64,000 nucleotides of DNA from TMED27 sp050633165 (GCA_050633165.1 JBOEFZ010000080.1:1-64000), one strand, 5' to 3'; positions 1 to 9,071 are shown, numbered from the stretch's first letter. Numbers and translations: made by a program. The notes: generated by a model from the sequence alone, not told the origin.

Positions 1-1658
1 AGATATTCGCTGCCCAAACGGATATTATGATCGGGGCGCGCGGTGAGCCATGATGTTTGGTGCGAGATGCCGATTTTACGCGCGGTTTCTTTGGCGGTTG
101 CGGGCATGAGCTGCATCAGGCCGAGCGCGCCGGCGGGGCTTTTGGCTTTATGATCGAACACGCTTTCCTGACGGATGATGGCGTGGGCGAGCGCCCATTC
201 GATTTGTACATTGCCGAGGCGATCGGTGACGGTCGGGTAGGCTTGCGCCGTGAGGAACATTCCCTTACGAGAGGCATCTTTGGCGATTTTCAAGGCATCG
301 TGGTGGCGTTTCATTTTACCCGCGAGTTCAGCAGCGAAGCGGTAGGATTTTGGCGTTTCATGTACGGCGACAAAGGCGTTGAGGAATTGCGTGGCCTCGC
401 CCCGCATGCCGGCGGCATGGAATAATTTGGCGGCGCGGATCATCTCGTTGCGTTCAAAGGCGGTGATATCGCTCGCGGTTAAGCTCGGCGGCGCGGCATT
501 AGGCAGCGCGCTTTTCAAGCCCGTCTTCACCCCCGCCAATTGTCCGTAAAATACGGTCTGATAGCGGGCGGCGTTTTGATACCATGTTCGCGCGTCTGCT
601 TGCTTGCCGGATTTTTCCGCTGCCCTGCCCGCCCAGTATGCTGCGCGCGCTTTGCTAATCGGGCTTTCTACCTTTTGATAAAATGCGGTGAAGCGGCGAT
701 AGGCCTCCTCCGGCTTATTCATAAACCGCAGCGCAAGCCACCCCGTGAGCCATTGTGCCTGCGCGTAGGCGAAGCCTTCTTTTTGGCGATGCCCGTTCGC
801 CAAAGCATAGGCAGCGCGATATTTTTTATCCTCTAACATACGGCGGATCATGATGTGCCGCTCGCGCCACCAATCTTTGGGGTTTTGCATTTGCTCTGCA
901 CGAGGGGCGATGTTGAGGATTTCAATTGCGCCTGAATCATGGTCGTTTTTCCTGCGCCATCTTAAACGCTCGAACTGCAATCCCGGGTCGCCCTTTAACG
1001 CCGCCGGAATGCGGGCGATTTTGGCGTTCACATCGCCCTTATTATTCGCAAGTGCGATACGCGCCTCGGTTAATTCGGGATATCCTGCGCCAAGAACCCC
1101 CGCAATCGCCCGTGCATTGGTATATTGTTTGGAAAAGAGCAGCGTATCAAGCCGCCGCGTATGCGCCGCGCGATCAATCAAGCGACCGTATTTTTGATAG
1201 AGCCGCTTTTGGTCATCACGCGGGAAGGTCATGGTTGCCCACCATTTGCGGATGGTTTTTTGCGCCTCGCCGGTGCGTCCGCTTCCGGTTAAGGCGTCCA
1301 TATAACGATCAAGGCCGCGCGCGGTTTGCGGTTCGTAATCTTTAAACCATGCGATAATCTGCGCATTGCTCAGGCCATCTGGCATGGTCTTTTCCGCCTT
1401 GGCGATCAGGGTTTTGATCTGCGGCCAGTCGGGGTTTTTGCGGATGAATTGCGCGAGACGGGTGTAGTTTTCATTCTCGTTTTTACTGCTCATCTGTAGC
1501 CAGTAATACAGTTTTGCAGCCAAGGGATCGCGGCTCTGCGCAATGATGTTTTGCCCGATACTCCAACGACCCTGATCGATCGCCTGTAGCGCGCGGATTG
1601 TGTTTTGGTCATTTGCTTGAGCACCGCCAACACACACAAACACCAGAATAATCGTCAT
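1..1658 (-). CDS. slt: Soluble lytic murein transglycosylase, 3' end cut by window edge
   Basis: Periplasmic muramidase-like enzyme that cleaves peptidoglycan glycan strands to 1,6-anhydro products. About 552 residues are visible. A short hydrophobic N-terminus ending in GGAQA looks like a signal peptide, followed by a long helical, TPR-like superhelix region. The SLT catalytic domain has a catalytic Glu at about residue 498 (IRQESVFD) followed by the GALGLMQLMPATA motif. The C-terminus lies outside the window. The chosen ATG (1656-1658) falls inside a palindromic intergenic repeat and the leader has no N-terminal basic residue, so the true start is uncertain. It is divergent from dapA. The family assignment is firm. 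Confidence 0.93.
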   Translation of the reverse strand, partial: MTIILVFVCVGGAQANDQNTIRALQAIDQGRWSIGQNIIAQSRDPLAAKLYYWLQMSSKNENENYTRLAQFIRKNPDWPQIKTLIAKAEKTMPDGLSNAQIIAWFKDYEPQTARGLDRYMDALTGSGRTGEAQKTIRKWWATMTFPRDDQKRLYQKYGRLIDRAAHTRRLDTLLFSKQYTNARAIAGVLGAGYPELTEARIALANNKGDVNAKIARIPAALKGDPGLQFERLRWRRKNDHDSGAIEILNIAPRAEQMQNPKDWWRERHIMIRRMLEDKKYRAAYALANGHRQKEGFAYAQAQWLTGWLALRFMNKPEEAYRRFTAFYQKVESPISKARAAYWAGRAAEKSGKQADARTWYQNAARYQTVFYGQLAGVKTGLKSALPNAAPPSLTASDITAFERNEMIRAAKLFHAAGMRGEATQFLNAFVAVHETPKSYRFAAELAGKMKRHHDALKIAKDASRKGMFLTAQAYPTVTDRLGNVQIEWALAHAIIRQESVFDHKAKSPAGALGLMQLMPATAKETARKIGISHQTSWLTARPDHNIRLGSEY

Positions 1659-1724
1659 CCCTGCGAAAGCAGGGATCTCGTGCCATACAGAGCAAAAAGA
1701 CCCCGGCCTGCGCTGGGACGATGC
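1654..1724. repeat. Palindromic intergenic repeat, family A (composite)
   Basis: A perfect 8-bp palindrome ATCCCTGC-gaaa-GCAGGGAT (1657-1676) is flanked by GTC and CTC. A second, inverted and imperfect copy of the same type lies at about 1701-1724 (GACCCCGGCCTGCGCTGGGA). The element covers the presumed start codon of the transglycosylase gene and lies in the divergent gap to dapA. Related elements occur at about ten other sites in the window. Confidence 0.7.
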
Positions 1725-1805
1725 CCTAAAGAGCATCGGTTTCTTGCATATTGCGGTATTGTTCGGTATTTTGTGCCTCTTGTTTACAGATAAGGAATTT
1801 TGAGC

Positions 1806-2684
1806 ATGTTTAAAGGGTCTATTCCGGCGTTGATTACGCCGTTCAAAGAGGGCGAGATTGATTGGCCTGCGTTTGATAATTTTGTCGAATGGCAGATCGA
1901 GCAAGGCAGCCACGGCCTCGTACCAACGGGCACGACCGGAGAATCGCCAACTTTGTCGCATGATGAACATAATGCGATAGTCGAGCGTTGCATTGAAATC
2001 GTCAAGGGAAGAATTCCGGTTATTGCGGGAACGGGATCAAATTCCACGCGTGAGGCCGTACGTTTGACGCAGCATGCCAAAAATGCGGGCGCGGATGCGG
2101 CGTTGATCGTGACGCCATACTACAACAAACCCACGCAGGACGGGATGTTTGAGCATTTCAAGGCGATCCATGATGCGGTTGCGATTCCGATTGTGATTTA
2201 CAACATTCCGGGGCGGAGCGTTGTGGATATGAATGTCGAGACGATGGCGCGATTGGCGGAATTGCCGAATATTGTGGGCGTTAAGGATGCGACGAATGAT
2301 TTGGGGCGCCCCGTGGCAACGCGCCGCGTGATTGGCCCTGATTTTTGTCAGCTTTCGGGCGAAGACGGGACTTCGGCCGCGTTTTTGGCGCAGGGCGGGC
2401 ATGGCTGCATTTCTGTTGTTGCGAATATTGCGCCGCGATTAAGCGCGGATATGCATGAGGCGTGGCAAGCGGGTGATATTGCGCGCGTTGCGGAGATTCG
2501 CGATTTGCTTGATCCGCTGGCGAATAATTTGTTTTGCGAGAGCAACCCTGCGCCAGTTAAGTACGCGGCGGAGCGGTTGGGGTTATGTTTGCGCGATGTG
2601 CGCAGACCTTTGTTGCCGGCGAGTGAAGCGGCGCAAGCCAAAGTCGATGCCGCGATTGCGCATGCGGGGTTGAAGGCGGTTTAG
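1806..2684 (+). CDS. dapA: 4-hydroxy-tetrahydrodipicolinate synthase
   Basis: Condenses pyruvate with aspartate semialdehyde, the first committed step to diaminopimelate and lysine; cytoplasmic TIM barrel. The protein has 292 residues, the normal length. Visible signatures are GTTGESPTLS near residue 45, the catalytic Tyr in IYNIPGRS near residue 132 and the Schiff-base Lys in GVKDAT near residue 160. ATG 1806 was chosen over the upstream TTG at 1800 because AAGGA lies about 11 bases before it. It is alone on the plus strand between the transglycosylase gene and smpB. Diaminopimelate supply fits the neighbouring peptidoglycan enzyme, though co-regulation is not shown. Confidence 0.96.
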   Translation: MFKGSIPALITPFKEGEIDWPAFDNFVEWQIEQGSHGLVPTGTTGESPTLSHDEHNAIVERCIEIVKGRIPVIAGTGSNSTREAVRLTQHAKNAGADAALIVTPYYNKPTQDGMFEHFKAIHDAVAIPIVIYNIPGRSVVDMNVETMARLAELPNIVGVKDATNDLGRPVATRRVIGPDFCQLSGEDGTSAAFLAQGGHGCISVVANIAPRLSADMHEAWQAGDIARVAEIRDLLDPLANNLFCESNPAPVKYAAERLGLCLRDVRRPLLPASEAAQAKVDAAIAHAGLKAV

Positions 2685-2836
2685 GTTATATAACCGCAGA
2701 GACGTAGGCTATATGTTTGCGGCTGCTCTTCATCTATATAGGCATTCCACATCCCTCAACGGGCTATTTCGGGCAATCTTCGGGTTCGTTAAAATCAAAA
2801 AAATACGAGCCAGCTTGTTTGACGGGTATGGTTGAG

Positions 2837-2876
2837 CATAAAAATTCGTGTGCATTTGCGTTCATTCGTGGTTAAA
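2837..2876. repeat. Single arm of family B repeat upstream of smpB
   Basis: The stretch ends in GCGTTCATTCGTGGTTA, which matches the right arm of the inverted repeat at 62609-62638 (CCGTGTTCATCTGTGGTTA). A possible remnant of the other arm is AACCGCAGAGACG at about 2691. The rest of the 200-base gap between dapA and smpB shows nothing recognisable. Confidence 0.4.
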
Positions 2877-2883
2877 AACATTC

Positions 2884-3387
2884 ATGGCTAAAAAGAACAA
2901 TAAAAAGAAAGCGGGTATGATATCGGTGAGCCATACGGTGGCCGAGAATAAACGTGCGCGGTTTGATTATGAGATTTTAGAGGAGGTCGAGGCGGGCATT
3001 ATGCTGGTCGGGACGGAGGTGAAGTCTTTGCGGCTTGGGCAATGTTCGTTGGCCGAGAGCCATGTTGGCCCGAACCGTGCGCGGAGTGAGCTTTATTTGT
3101 GGAATGCGAATATTCCGGAATATCAGCAGGCCGGTGCAAAAATGCAACATGCGCCGCAGCGTGAGAGAAAGTTATTACTGCATAAGCGTGAGCTGGATCG
3201 CTTACTCGGGGCGATTAATCGTGACGGGCAGACGATTGTTGCGCTGCGGCTTTATTTTAATGCGCGCGGGATGGCGAAGGTTATGATTGGCCTTGCGCGT
3301 GGTAAAAAGCAGCATGACAAGCGCGAGACGGAGAAAAAGCGCGATTGGGATAAGCAAAAAGGGCGCATCATGCGGGATCGGGGATAG
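2884..3387 (+). CDS. smpB: SsrA-binding protein SmpB
   Basis: Binds tmRNA and delivers it to stalled ribosomes for trans-translation. 167 residues, close to the usual 150-160. The N-terminal SVSHTVAENKRARFDYEI, the GTEVKSLR loop and the basic C-terminal tail KKQHDKRETEKKRDWDKQKG are characteristic. The reading frame is open further upstream, but the ATG at 2884 begins the conserved basic N-terminus. The tmRNA gene itself was not seen in the window. Confidence 0.96.
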   Translation: MAKKNNKKKAGMISVSHTVAENKRARFDYEILEEVEAGIMLVGTEVKSLRLGQCSLAESHVGPNRARSELYLWNANIPEYQQAGAKMQHAPQRERKLLLHKRELDRLLGAINRDGQTIVALRLYFNARGMAKVMIGLARGKKQHDKRETEKKRDWDKQKGRIMRDRG

Positions 3388-3420
3388 CCTAAACCTCTTG
3401 AACACCCTCACCCTAAAAAG

Positions 3421-3450
3421 CGTTATCCCGCGGTTTGACTGCGGGATCTT
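3421..3450. repeat. Palindromic intergenic repeat, family A
   Basis: Arms ATCCCGC (3425-3431) and GCGGGAT (3441-3447) surround a GGTTTGACT centre. It lies between smpB and lrgA and has the same layout as the copies near 12.3, 27.5 and 31.4 kb. Confidence 0.7.
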
Positions 3451-3469
3451 TTTGCCGCAAGGACACATT

Positions 3470-3814
3470 ATGATTCAAGGTTTTATCGTTATTATCGGCT
3501 TATTACTCATCGGGGAGATTGCTTCGAGTGGGCTTGCCCTGCCTGTCCCGGGTGCGGTGATCGGGATGGTTTTGCTGCTTGGTATTTTGATTATTCGAAA
3601 GAGCGTGCCGGAGAATGTGGCGCAGGTTGCCGATGGGTTATTGGCGCATATTGGCTTACTGTTTGTTCCGGCGGGCGCGGGAATTAGCCTTTATTTAGGG
3701 ATGATTGCGGATAATTGGGTGGTGATTTTGCTGGCCTCGTTTGGCGGGACGGTTTCGAGTTTGGTTATTACGGCGTTGTTGTTCCAGGCGTTGAAGCGAG
3801 GAGAGGAATCGTGA
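3470..3814 (+). CDS. lrgA: CidA/LrgA family membrane protein
   Basis: Small holin-like membrane protein of 114 residues with about four hydrophobic segments. Family members act with LrgB/CidB and are linked to murein hydrolase export, programmed lysis or pyruvate uptake, so the substrate here is unknown. The opening MIQGFIVIIGLLLIGEIAS and the PGAVIGMVLLL segment fit the family. The open frame extends upstream into smpB; ATG 3470 was chosen because it starts the conserved region. Its TGA overlaps the ATG of lrgB, which indicates translational coupling. Confidence 0.9.
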   Translation: MIQGFIVIIGLLLIGEIASSGLALPVPGAVIGMVLLLGILIIRKSVPENVAQVADGLLAHIGLLFVPAGAGISLYLGMIADNWVVILLASFGGTVSSLVITALLFQALKRGEES

Positions 3815-4512
3815 TGGCAGAGATTTTGAGCAATCCGCTGACCTCATTGCTTGTCACGTTGTGTGCGTTTTATGGGTTTAGCGAGATACAAAAGCGCGCC
3901 GGAGGGCATTCGATGCTTAATCCGGTTGTTTGGGCCATTATTATCTGTGTTGCCTTTGTCAGTGTTAGCGGGATTTCGTATGAGGGTTATATGGAAGGCG
4001 CGGGGGTTATTCATTTCTTGCTTGGCCCTGTTACGGTTGCATTGGCGGTGCTGTTATATCGGCTTCTTTATGATATTGCGAAAGATGCGAAAGCCATTGT
4101 TATTACCCTTTTGGTTGGGTGTTTATTGTCCGCGTTTGGTGCGATGGCGTTGGTTATGTGGTTGGGCGGGAGCGAAGAGATACAGCTGGCCATTTTATCG
4201 AAATCGGTGACGGCGCCGATTGCGATCGGGATTGCACAGAAGATTGGCACGGCGGAGAGTTTGGCGGTGTTGTTTGTGTTTGCAACGAATATTCCGTGGC
4301 TGTTGTTGAGTGTGCCGATTTTAAAGGCGATTGGTGTGAAGGATGAGGAAAGTCAGGGCATTGCGCTCGGCACGGTTTGTCACGGATTGGGCGTTGCGCA
4401 GGCGTTTCAGATTGGGAAGCGGTGCGGCACATATGCGGTGATCGGGATGAGCTTGATGGGGATTTTTTCCGGTGTTCTTATTCCGGTTTTGGTGTTGATT
4501 TTTGTCCTTTGA
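3814..4512 (+). CDS. lrgB: LrgB family protein
   Basis: Partner of the CidA/LrgA protein, 232 residues with many hydrophobic segments. The family signature SKSVTAPIAIGIAQKIG is followed by ALGTVCHGLGVAQAF. The ATG overlaps the lrgA stop (ATGA-type junction); GTG 3811 just upstream is an alternative start. It ends 51 bases before the stop codon of the convergent recA gene. The exact transported compound or lysis role cannot be inferred here. Confidence 0.92.
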   Translation: MAEILSNPLTSLLVTLCAFYGFSEIQKRAGGHSMLNPVVWAIIICVAFVSVSGISYEGYMEGAGVIHFLLGPVTVALAVLLYRLLYDIAKDAKAIVITLLVGCLLSAFGAMALVMWLGGSEEIQLAILSKSVTAPIAIGIAQKIGTAESLAVLFVFATNIPWLLLSVPILKAIGVKDEESQGIALGTVCHGLGVAQAFQIGKRCGTYAVIGMSLMGIFSGVLIPVLVLIFVL

Positions 4513-4520
4513 AGCTGAAG

Positions 4521-4540
4521 ATCCCCGCTTTCGCGGGGAT
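4521..4540. repeat. Perfect palindrome between convergent lrgB and recA
   Basis: ATCCCCGC-TTTC-GCGGGGAT is a perfect 8-bp stem with a 4-base loop. It sits between two convergent genes and could act as a two-way terminator, although only a short T run follows on the plus strand. It also matches repeat family A in sequence and shape. Confidence 0.65.
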
Positions 4541-4563
4541 GCTTTTGAACTTTGTTGACTGGA

Positions 4564-5685
4564 TCACTCCGCAGCGGTGGGTGGTGTTTCGCCTTTATTT
4601 TCCTCTTCGGAGGAGACGACTTTTCCATCCAGCATATCTTCGGAAATTAGGCCGGCATTGGCGCGGATTTGGCTTTCTATTTTTTGTGCCAATTCGGGAT
4701 TATCGCGTAGGAATGTTTTGGAGTTTTCGCGTCCCTGCCCCAAGCGTTCACCACCATGGGAGAACCAAGCGCCGGATTTTTCGATGATATTTGCCGCGAC
4801 ACCGAGGTCGAGGAGTTCACCCATTTTGGAGATTCCTTCGCCATACATGATATCGAATTCGATTTGACGGAAAGGAGGTGCCATTTTGTTTTTGACGACT
4901 TTGACGCGGGTTTGGTTTCCGACGATTTGATCTTTGTCTTTGATTTGACCGATGCGGCGGATATCGAGACGAACAGAGGCGTAGAATTTTAGTGCGTTTC
5001 CGCCTGTTGTTGTTTCGGGTGAGCCGAACATAACGCCAATTTTCATGCGGATTTGGTTGATGAAAATTACAATTGTTTTGGAACGAGAAATTGAACCCGT
5101 TAATTTGCGCAAAGCCTGTGACATCAAGCGCGCCTGAAGCCCCATATGGCTGTCGCCCATGTCGCCCTCTAATTCCGCGCGTGGCACGAGGGCGGCGACG
5201 GAGTCGACGACGAGTACATCAAGTGCGCCGGAGCGGACGAGTGTGTCGGTGATTTCCAATGCTTGTTCACCCGCATCGGGTTGGGCGATGAGGAGGTTAT
5301 CGACATCAACGCCGAGCTTTTTGGCATAGCCGGGGTCGAGGGCGTGTTCCGCATCGACGATGGCGCAGGTTCCGCCGGCCTTTTGTGCTTCGGCGATTAC
5401 ATGTAGCGCCAAGGTTGTTTTACCGGAGCTTTCAGGGCCGTAAACCTCGATAATACGTCCGCGCGGGAGGCCGCCGATGCCGAGGCCGATATCAAGGCCG
5501 AGCGAGCCGGTGGAAACGGTTTCGACTTCTATCTTCGAATCTTCGTTCAGCTTCATGATCGAGCCTTTACCAAAGGCGCGTTCGATTTGCGCGAGGGCGG
5601 CGTCTAGTGCCTGATTTTTTTCATCATTATTTTTGGCGGCTTTGGCGCTCATATCATCACTCTTTCTAATCGGTGTTACGGACAT
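4564..5685 (-). CDS. recA: Recombinase RecA
   Basis: ATP-dependent strand-exchange protein and SOS co-protease, 373 residues. Walker A GPESSGKTTLAL, the loop LGLDIGLGIGGLPRGRIIEVYG and the MGLQARLMSQALRKLTG segment are typical. The ATG at 5685 is preceded by AAGGAG at 7-base spacing, so it is preferred over the upstream ATG at 5700 and GTG at 5709. No obvious LexA box was identified upstream. It is convergent with lrgB. Confidence 0.98.
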   Translation of the reverse strand: MSVTPIRKSDDMSAKAAKNNDEKNQALDAALAQIERAFGKGSIMKLNEDSKIEVETVSTGSLGLDIGLGIGGLPRGRIIEVYGPESSGKTTLALHVIAEAQKAGGTCAIVDAEHALDPGYAKKLGVDVDNLLIAQPDAGEQALEITDTLVRSGALDVLVVDSVAALVPRAELEGDMGDSHMGLQARLMSQALRKLTGSISRSKTIVIFINQIRMKIGVMFGSPETTTGGNALKFYASVRLDIRRIGQIKDKDQIVGNQTRVKVVKNKMAPPFRQIEFDIMYGEGISKMGELLDLGVAANIIEKSGAWFSHGGERLGQGRENSKTFLRDNPELAQKIESQIRANAGLISEDMLDGKVVSSEEENKGETPPTAAE

Positions 5686-5746
5686 TTTATTCTCCTTCAT
5701 GTTTGGCACAGATTCGGTAAGGGTGCAATTCTGCGCTTAAAATCAG

Positions 5747-5768
5747 ATCCTTCGGCTTTGTTCAGGAT
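5747..5768. repeat. Palindromic intergenic repeat, family A (degenerate)
   Basis: ATCCT (5747-5751) and AGGAT (5764-5768) surround TCGGCTTTGTTC, and GAC follows. It lies in the divergent gap between recA and the orphan gene starting at 5828. Confidence 0.5.
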
Positions 5769-5827
5769 GACTATGAAGAAAGAATGTACCATTAATGTTC
5801 TCCAGTCAACCACAAAAAGAACAAAAC

Positions 5828-6448
5828 ATGAATAATTATTTCCTTGACCTTTATTTACATATTGCGTATAGGTTTTATATGACTGATGAACAAGACTATA
5901 CTTTTTTAACGAAACCGATTAGCGATTTTGCAGAACCTGAGGTTATTAGCCAATATTGCAATGGCTCTCCTACACGTATTCGTAATCAACTTTCTGAACT
6001 GAGGACTTTTTTCGGTGAAGATAAACCTTTAGACCGTATGGGACAGCTTCTTGTTTTTGATAAAGCTGGCAGTTGGGACGGTGTATTATTGTCAGGTAGG
6101 AAAACGTCATCTGGTACGAAAGAAAAGCTACTACCTAGAAAGACATCCATTTACCTTACAGACGTTTTTCATGCTCATGGATGGAAACCAGGAGCTCTTG
6201 CTCATGAGAGAGATAATTTAATTACAAATTATAATGATGCTTTTACAAGATTAGTGGAAATCTCACAAAGGTCTGAACAGTCACCAGAAGCATTAGTGGA
6301 GCTTGACTGGCAAAGAAAATTAGAGATTAGCCGTGCAGAAATAACAGCGTTAGGCCTCACACCGGAAGAACTTCATGTGCGCCTATCGGCTATCACAGAT
6401 GAACAACTTATAGAGATGGCAATGGCTAATCCTCCAGAACCTCTTTAA
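5828..6448 (+). CDS. Hypothetical protein, AT-rich orphan
   Basis: I do not recognise this 206-residue protein. It starts MNNYFLDLYLHIAYRFYM, has no signal peptide or clear membrane segment, and reads as a soluble protein that becomes strongly helical toward the C-terminus. The gene is visibly more A+T-rich than recA and cckA on either side, which suggests later acquisition. An in-frame ATG lies upstream at 5795; 5828 gives the more natural N-terminus. Its 3' end overlaps the convergent cckA gene by 23 bases. Confidence 0.7.
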   Translation: MNNYFLDLYLHIAYRFYMTDEQDYTFLTKPISDFAEPEVISQYCNGSPTRIRNQLSELRTFFGEDKPLDRMGQLLVFDKAGSWDGVLLSGRKTSSGTKEKLLPRKTSIYLTDVFHAHGWKPGALAHERDNLITNYNDAFTRLVEISQRSEQSPEALVELDWQRKLEISRAEITALGLTPEELHVRLSAITDEQLIEMAMANPPEPL

Positions 6449-8942
6449 CCTTTGCGGCTAAGTCCTTTAATGTAAAGGGTTTTGGGAGGAAGAAGATGCC
6501 TTCGTCCATATGGTCTTTTAACTTATCCTCGGTGTAGCCGGACATGAAGATGATTTTGAGGTCGGGGGTTTGGGCGCGGATATGTTCGACCAAGGTTGGG
6601 CCATCCATGCCGGGCATGACGACGTCGGTGACGATGAGGTCGAAGTTTTTATTCTCCATAGATTGGTACATTTCCCATGCGCGGTCGCCCGATTCGGCGG
6701 GGACGATTTCATAGCCTTTATTGGTGAGGGCGCGCTCGGAGAAGGTGCGGACGGCGTCTTCATCCTCGACAAGGAAGATGCGTTCTGAGCCTGTGAGGTC
6801 GCGGGTTTCGGTGATTTCGTGTTCGTTTTCGCGCTGCTGCTCTTCTTCCTCATCGGCCTCATTCGCGGGGGGGAGGTAGATGACGAAAGTTGTGCCCTGC
6901 CCTTCTACGCTCTCCACATCCAAGAAACCGCCCGTTTGGCGGATGATACCGTAGACGGTGGCGAGGCCTAGGCCTGTGCCCTCGCCCACGTCTTTGGTGG
7001 TGTAGAAGGGTTCGAAAATGCGGGTAAGTTTATCCTTTGGGATGCCGCAGCCGGTGTCGGTGACGCGAATGACGCTCCAATGACCGGGGGGGAGCTCTTC
7101 GGAGACGAGCTCTTTGGCTTTGCGGTTGGTGTGATTTTCCGTGGTGATGGTTAGCTTTCCGGCGTTATTCATGGCATCGCGGGCGTTTACGGCCAGATTC
7201 ATGAAGACTTGCTCCATCTGCCCTTCATCGACCTTAACAAGGCGAAGGTCGTTGCCGTGGTGGAGGTCTAGCTCTATCCCCGCGCCGATGAGACGGCGGA
7301 GGAGGTGCGAGACTTCGGTGAGGATGTCGGTGACGTCATGGACGCGGGGGCGTAGGGTTTGCTGGCGGGAAAACGCAAGGAGCTGCCCGACCAGATTTGC
7401 CGCGCGGTTGGAGTTTTGCTTGATCTGCATGATATCGCCAAAGGACGGATCACCGGGTTTGTGGCGCAGGAGCAGCAGATCGCAAAAGCCGATGATGGCG
7501 GTGAGGAGGTTGTTGAAATCATGCGCAACACCGCCCGCCAATTGCCCGATGGCTTGCATCTTTTGGGATTGGACGAATTGTTCTTCGAGCTGTTTTTTCT
7601 CCGTCATATCGATGAAGTGCAGGACGATATTACCGCCGACACGAAAACGGCGGGCATGCATTTGGGTTTCGATTGTGCGCTCGCCCCAGCGCAGGGTGAT
7701 GTCGAGAGGGGCGTCGAGTTGCTTGCCTTTTTCGATACGGCTGATCGCGCCGAGGGCGGCGTCGCGGTCTTCTTCGTCGAGGAGGTCTTCGAATTTTTGC
7801 TGTTCGATTTTGGTGGTTTTATCGCCGAGCATGGTGGCCAGAGTGTTGTTGCAATCGGCTACGCCGCCGCCTTCGGCTTCGACCAGCATGATGCCGACGG
7901 GGGCTTCTTCGAAGAAACGTTGAAAGCGGTCTTCGGAGGCTTTTAAGGCTTGGCTCATCTCGCGTTCGGCGGTGAGGTCGTGGAGCACGGCGCGGGTGCG
8001 GACTTTGCCCGTTGCCTCGTCTTTAACAACGACTTGGTTGATGGAGGCGAGGAAGGTTTTTCCGGCTGTTCCTTTCATCTCCAGCTCCACGATCTGGCGG
8101 GCGCGACCATCTTGCGTGAGGTCATAGGGCGCGGCGTTTTGCGGGGGATCGACGAGGTAGGTATGGAGGGTGGATTGGGAGAGGAGCGTTTGGAGGTCTT
8201 CACCGATCCAGCGGGCGAAGGTCGCGTTGGCGAAGAGGAACTTTCCGTGCTCATCAACCGAGAAAAAGCCGACGGGGGCGTTGTCGGTGAAATCGATGAG
8301 CTTTTCACGTTCTTCGCGGATGGCTTGGTCGGTGACGTATTTGTCGGTGACATCGTCGATGCGCCAGTGGATGAATCCTGCGCGCCCGTTGATGGGTTGG
8401 GCGGTGACGGAGAGCCAGCGTTCGAGATCTTCGAATTTGGAGAATAGCTCCATCGTGTCGGTAAGGCCGCGATGCGCACCATCGGCGAGCTGGGTGAAAT
8501 GGGCGTTGGCTTCGGCGTTATTTTGGAACAGGCGGAGCAGCGTTTTATAGCCCGGTGCGCCGACGCCACGGCAGAGCAGCTCGAAATTTTTATTGTAATA
8601 GATGGTGTTATCCGCGCTGTCAGTGACGAGGCGGCAGCCGCGCGAGCCTTCCATTACGCGTTGGACGAGGTCGAGGTCATGCCCTTGGGCGGCGTGCCCG
8701 CGGGCGAAGCGGTAGACAATGAGGCCAAGGAAAGCGGCGGTGACAAAGGCGATGAGGCTGATGATAAGGGAGATATCCCCTAAGGCTCCGGCATGGTAGA
8801 GCTTTGCCAAAACACTGCCGAAGATCAGGAGAATCGCGATTATCAGCAATCCGGTGTAATCCTTACGCGCAGGGGCAAGCGCGGGGAGGCTATCGGCGGT
8901 TTTGTGGTGGCGGGCGATGAATTCGCGGTTATCTAGATTCAT
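6426..8942 (-). CDS. cckA: Hybrid histidine kinase CckA
   Basis: Membrane kinase at the head of the CckA-ChpT-CtrA cell-cycle phosphorelay. 838 residues, in order: two membrane segments (about 31-50 and 58-78), three PAS-like regions (about 100-200, 220-330 and 335-450), HisKA with the phospho-acceptor His474 in GGVAHDFNNLL, an HATPase domain with DTGCGIP and GEGTGLGL, and a C-terminal receiver with phospho-acceptor Asp773 (VTDVVMPGMDG). The layout matches CckA rather than a generic hybrid kinase, and its likely end target CtrA is encoded at 55822. The 3' end overlaps the orphan at 5828-6448. Confidence 0.92.
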   Translation of the reverse strand: MNLDNREFIARHHKTADSLPALAPARKDYTGLLIIAILLIFGSVLAKLYHAGALGDISLIISLIAFVTAAFLGLIVYRFARGHAAQGHDLDLVQRVMEGSRGCRLVTDSADNTIYYNKNFELLCRGVGAPGYKTLLRLFQNNAEANAHFTQLADGAHRGLTDTMELFSKFEDLERWLSVTAQPINGRAGFIHWRIDDVTDKYVTDQAIREEREKLIDFTDNAPVGFFSVDEHGKFLFANATFARWIGEDLQTLLSQSTLHTYLVDPPQNAAPYDLTQDGRARQIVELEMKGTAGKTFLASINQVVVKDEATGKVRTRAVLHDLTAEREMSQALKASEDRFQRFFEEAPVGIMLVEAEGGGVADCNNTLATMLGDKTTKIEQQKFEDLLDEEDRDAALGAISRIEKGKQLDAPLDITLRWGERTIETQMHARRFRVGGNIVLHFIDMTEKKQLEEQFVQSQKMQAIGQLAGGVAHDFNNLLTAIIGFCDLLLLRHKPGDPSFGDIMQIKQNSNRAANLVGQLLAFSRQQTLRPRVHDVTDILTEVSHLLRRLIGAGIELDLHHGNDLRLVKVDEGQMEQVFMNLAVNARDAMNNAGKLTITTENHTNRKAKELVSEELPPGHWSVIRVTDTGCGIPKDKLTRIFEPFYTTKDVGEGTGLGLATVYGIIRQTGGFLDVESVEGQGTTFVIYLPPANEADEEEEQQRENEHEITETRDLTGSERIFLVEDEDAVRTFSERALTNKGYEIVPAESGDRAWEMYQSMENKNFDLIVTDVVMPGMDGPTLVEHIRAQTPDLKIIFMSGYTEDKLKDHMDEGIFFLPKPFTLKDLAAKVKEVLED

Positions 8943-8983
8943 ATATCAAGAATTACATATGAGGGGCGGATTGGGAAGGGTTT

Positions 8984-9003
8984 TGAACCACAAGACTATA
9001 GAG
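8984..9003. repeat. Single arm of family B repeat
   Basis: AACCACAAGACTATAGAGG resembles the left arms of the family B inverted repeats. It lies in the 182-base divergent gap between cckA and the prepilin-like gene. No matching second arm is seen. Confidence 0.35.
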
Positions 9004-9071
9004 GTTTACCCCAAATTAACATTTTTCACTTAAAAGCTATAAAAAAGCAGCAGGAGCTTAAGGTATCATGG

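Noticed and set aside
2685..2883. tmRNA gene beside smpB
   Set aside because: The 200-base gap is too short and shows neither the tRNA-like acceptor end nor an ANDN-type tag reading frame.
6865..6875. Seven-G tract in cckA as a phase-variation tract
   Set aside because: Seven G is within what G-rich codons give by chance here; similar seven-base runs occur in yejB.
7141..7946. Long plus-strand open frames opposite cckA
   Set aside because: Shadows of the cckA coding strand; they have no ribosome-binding site and their composition follows the codon bias of cckA.
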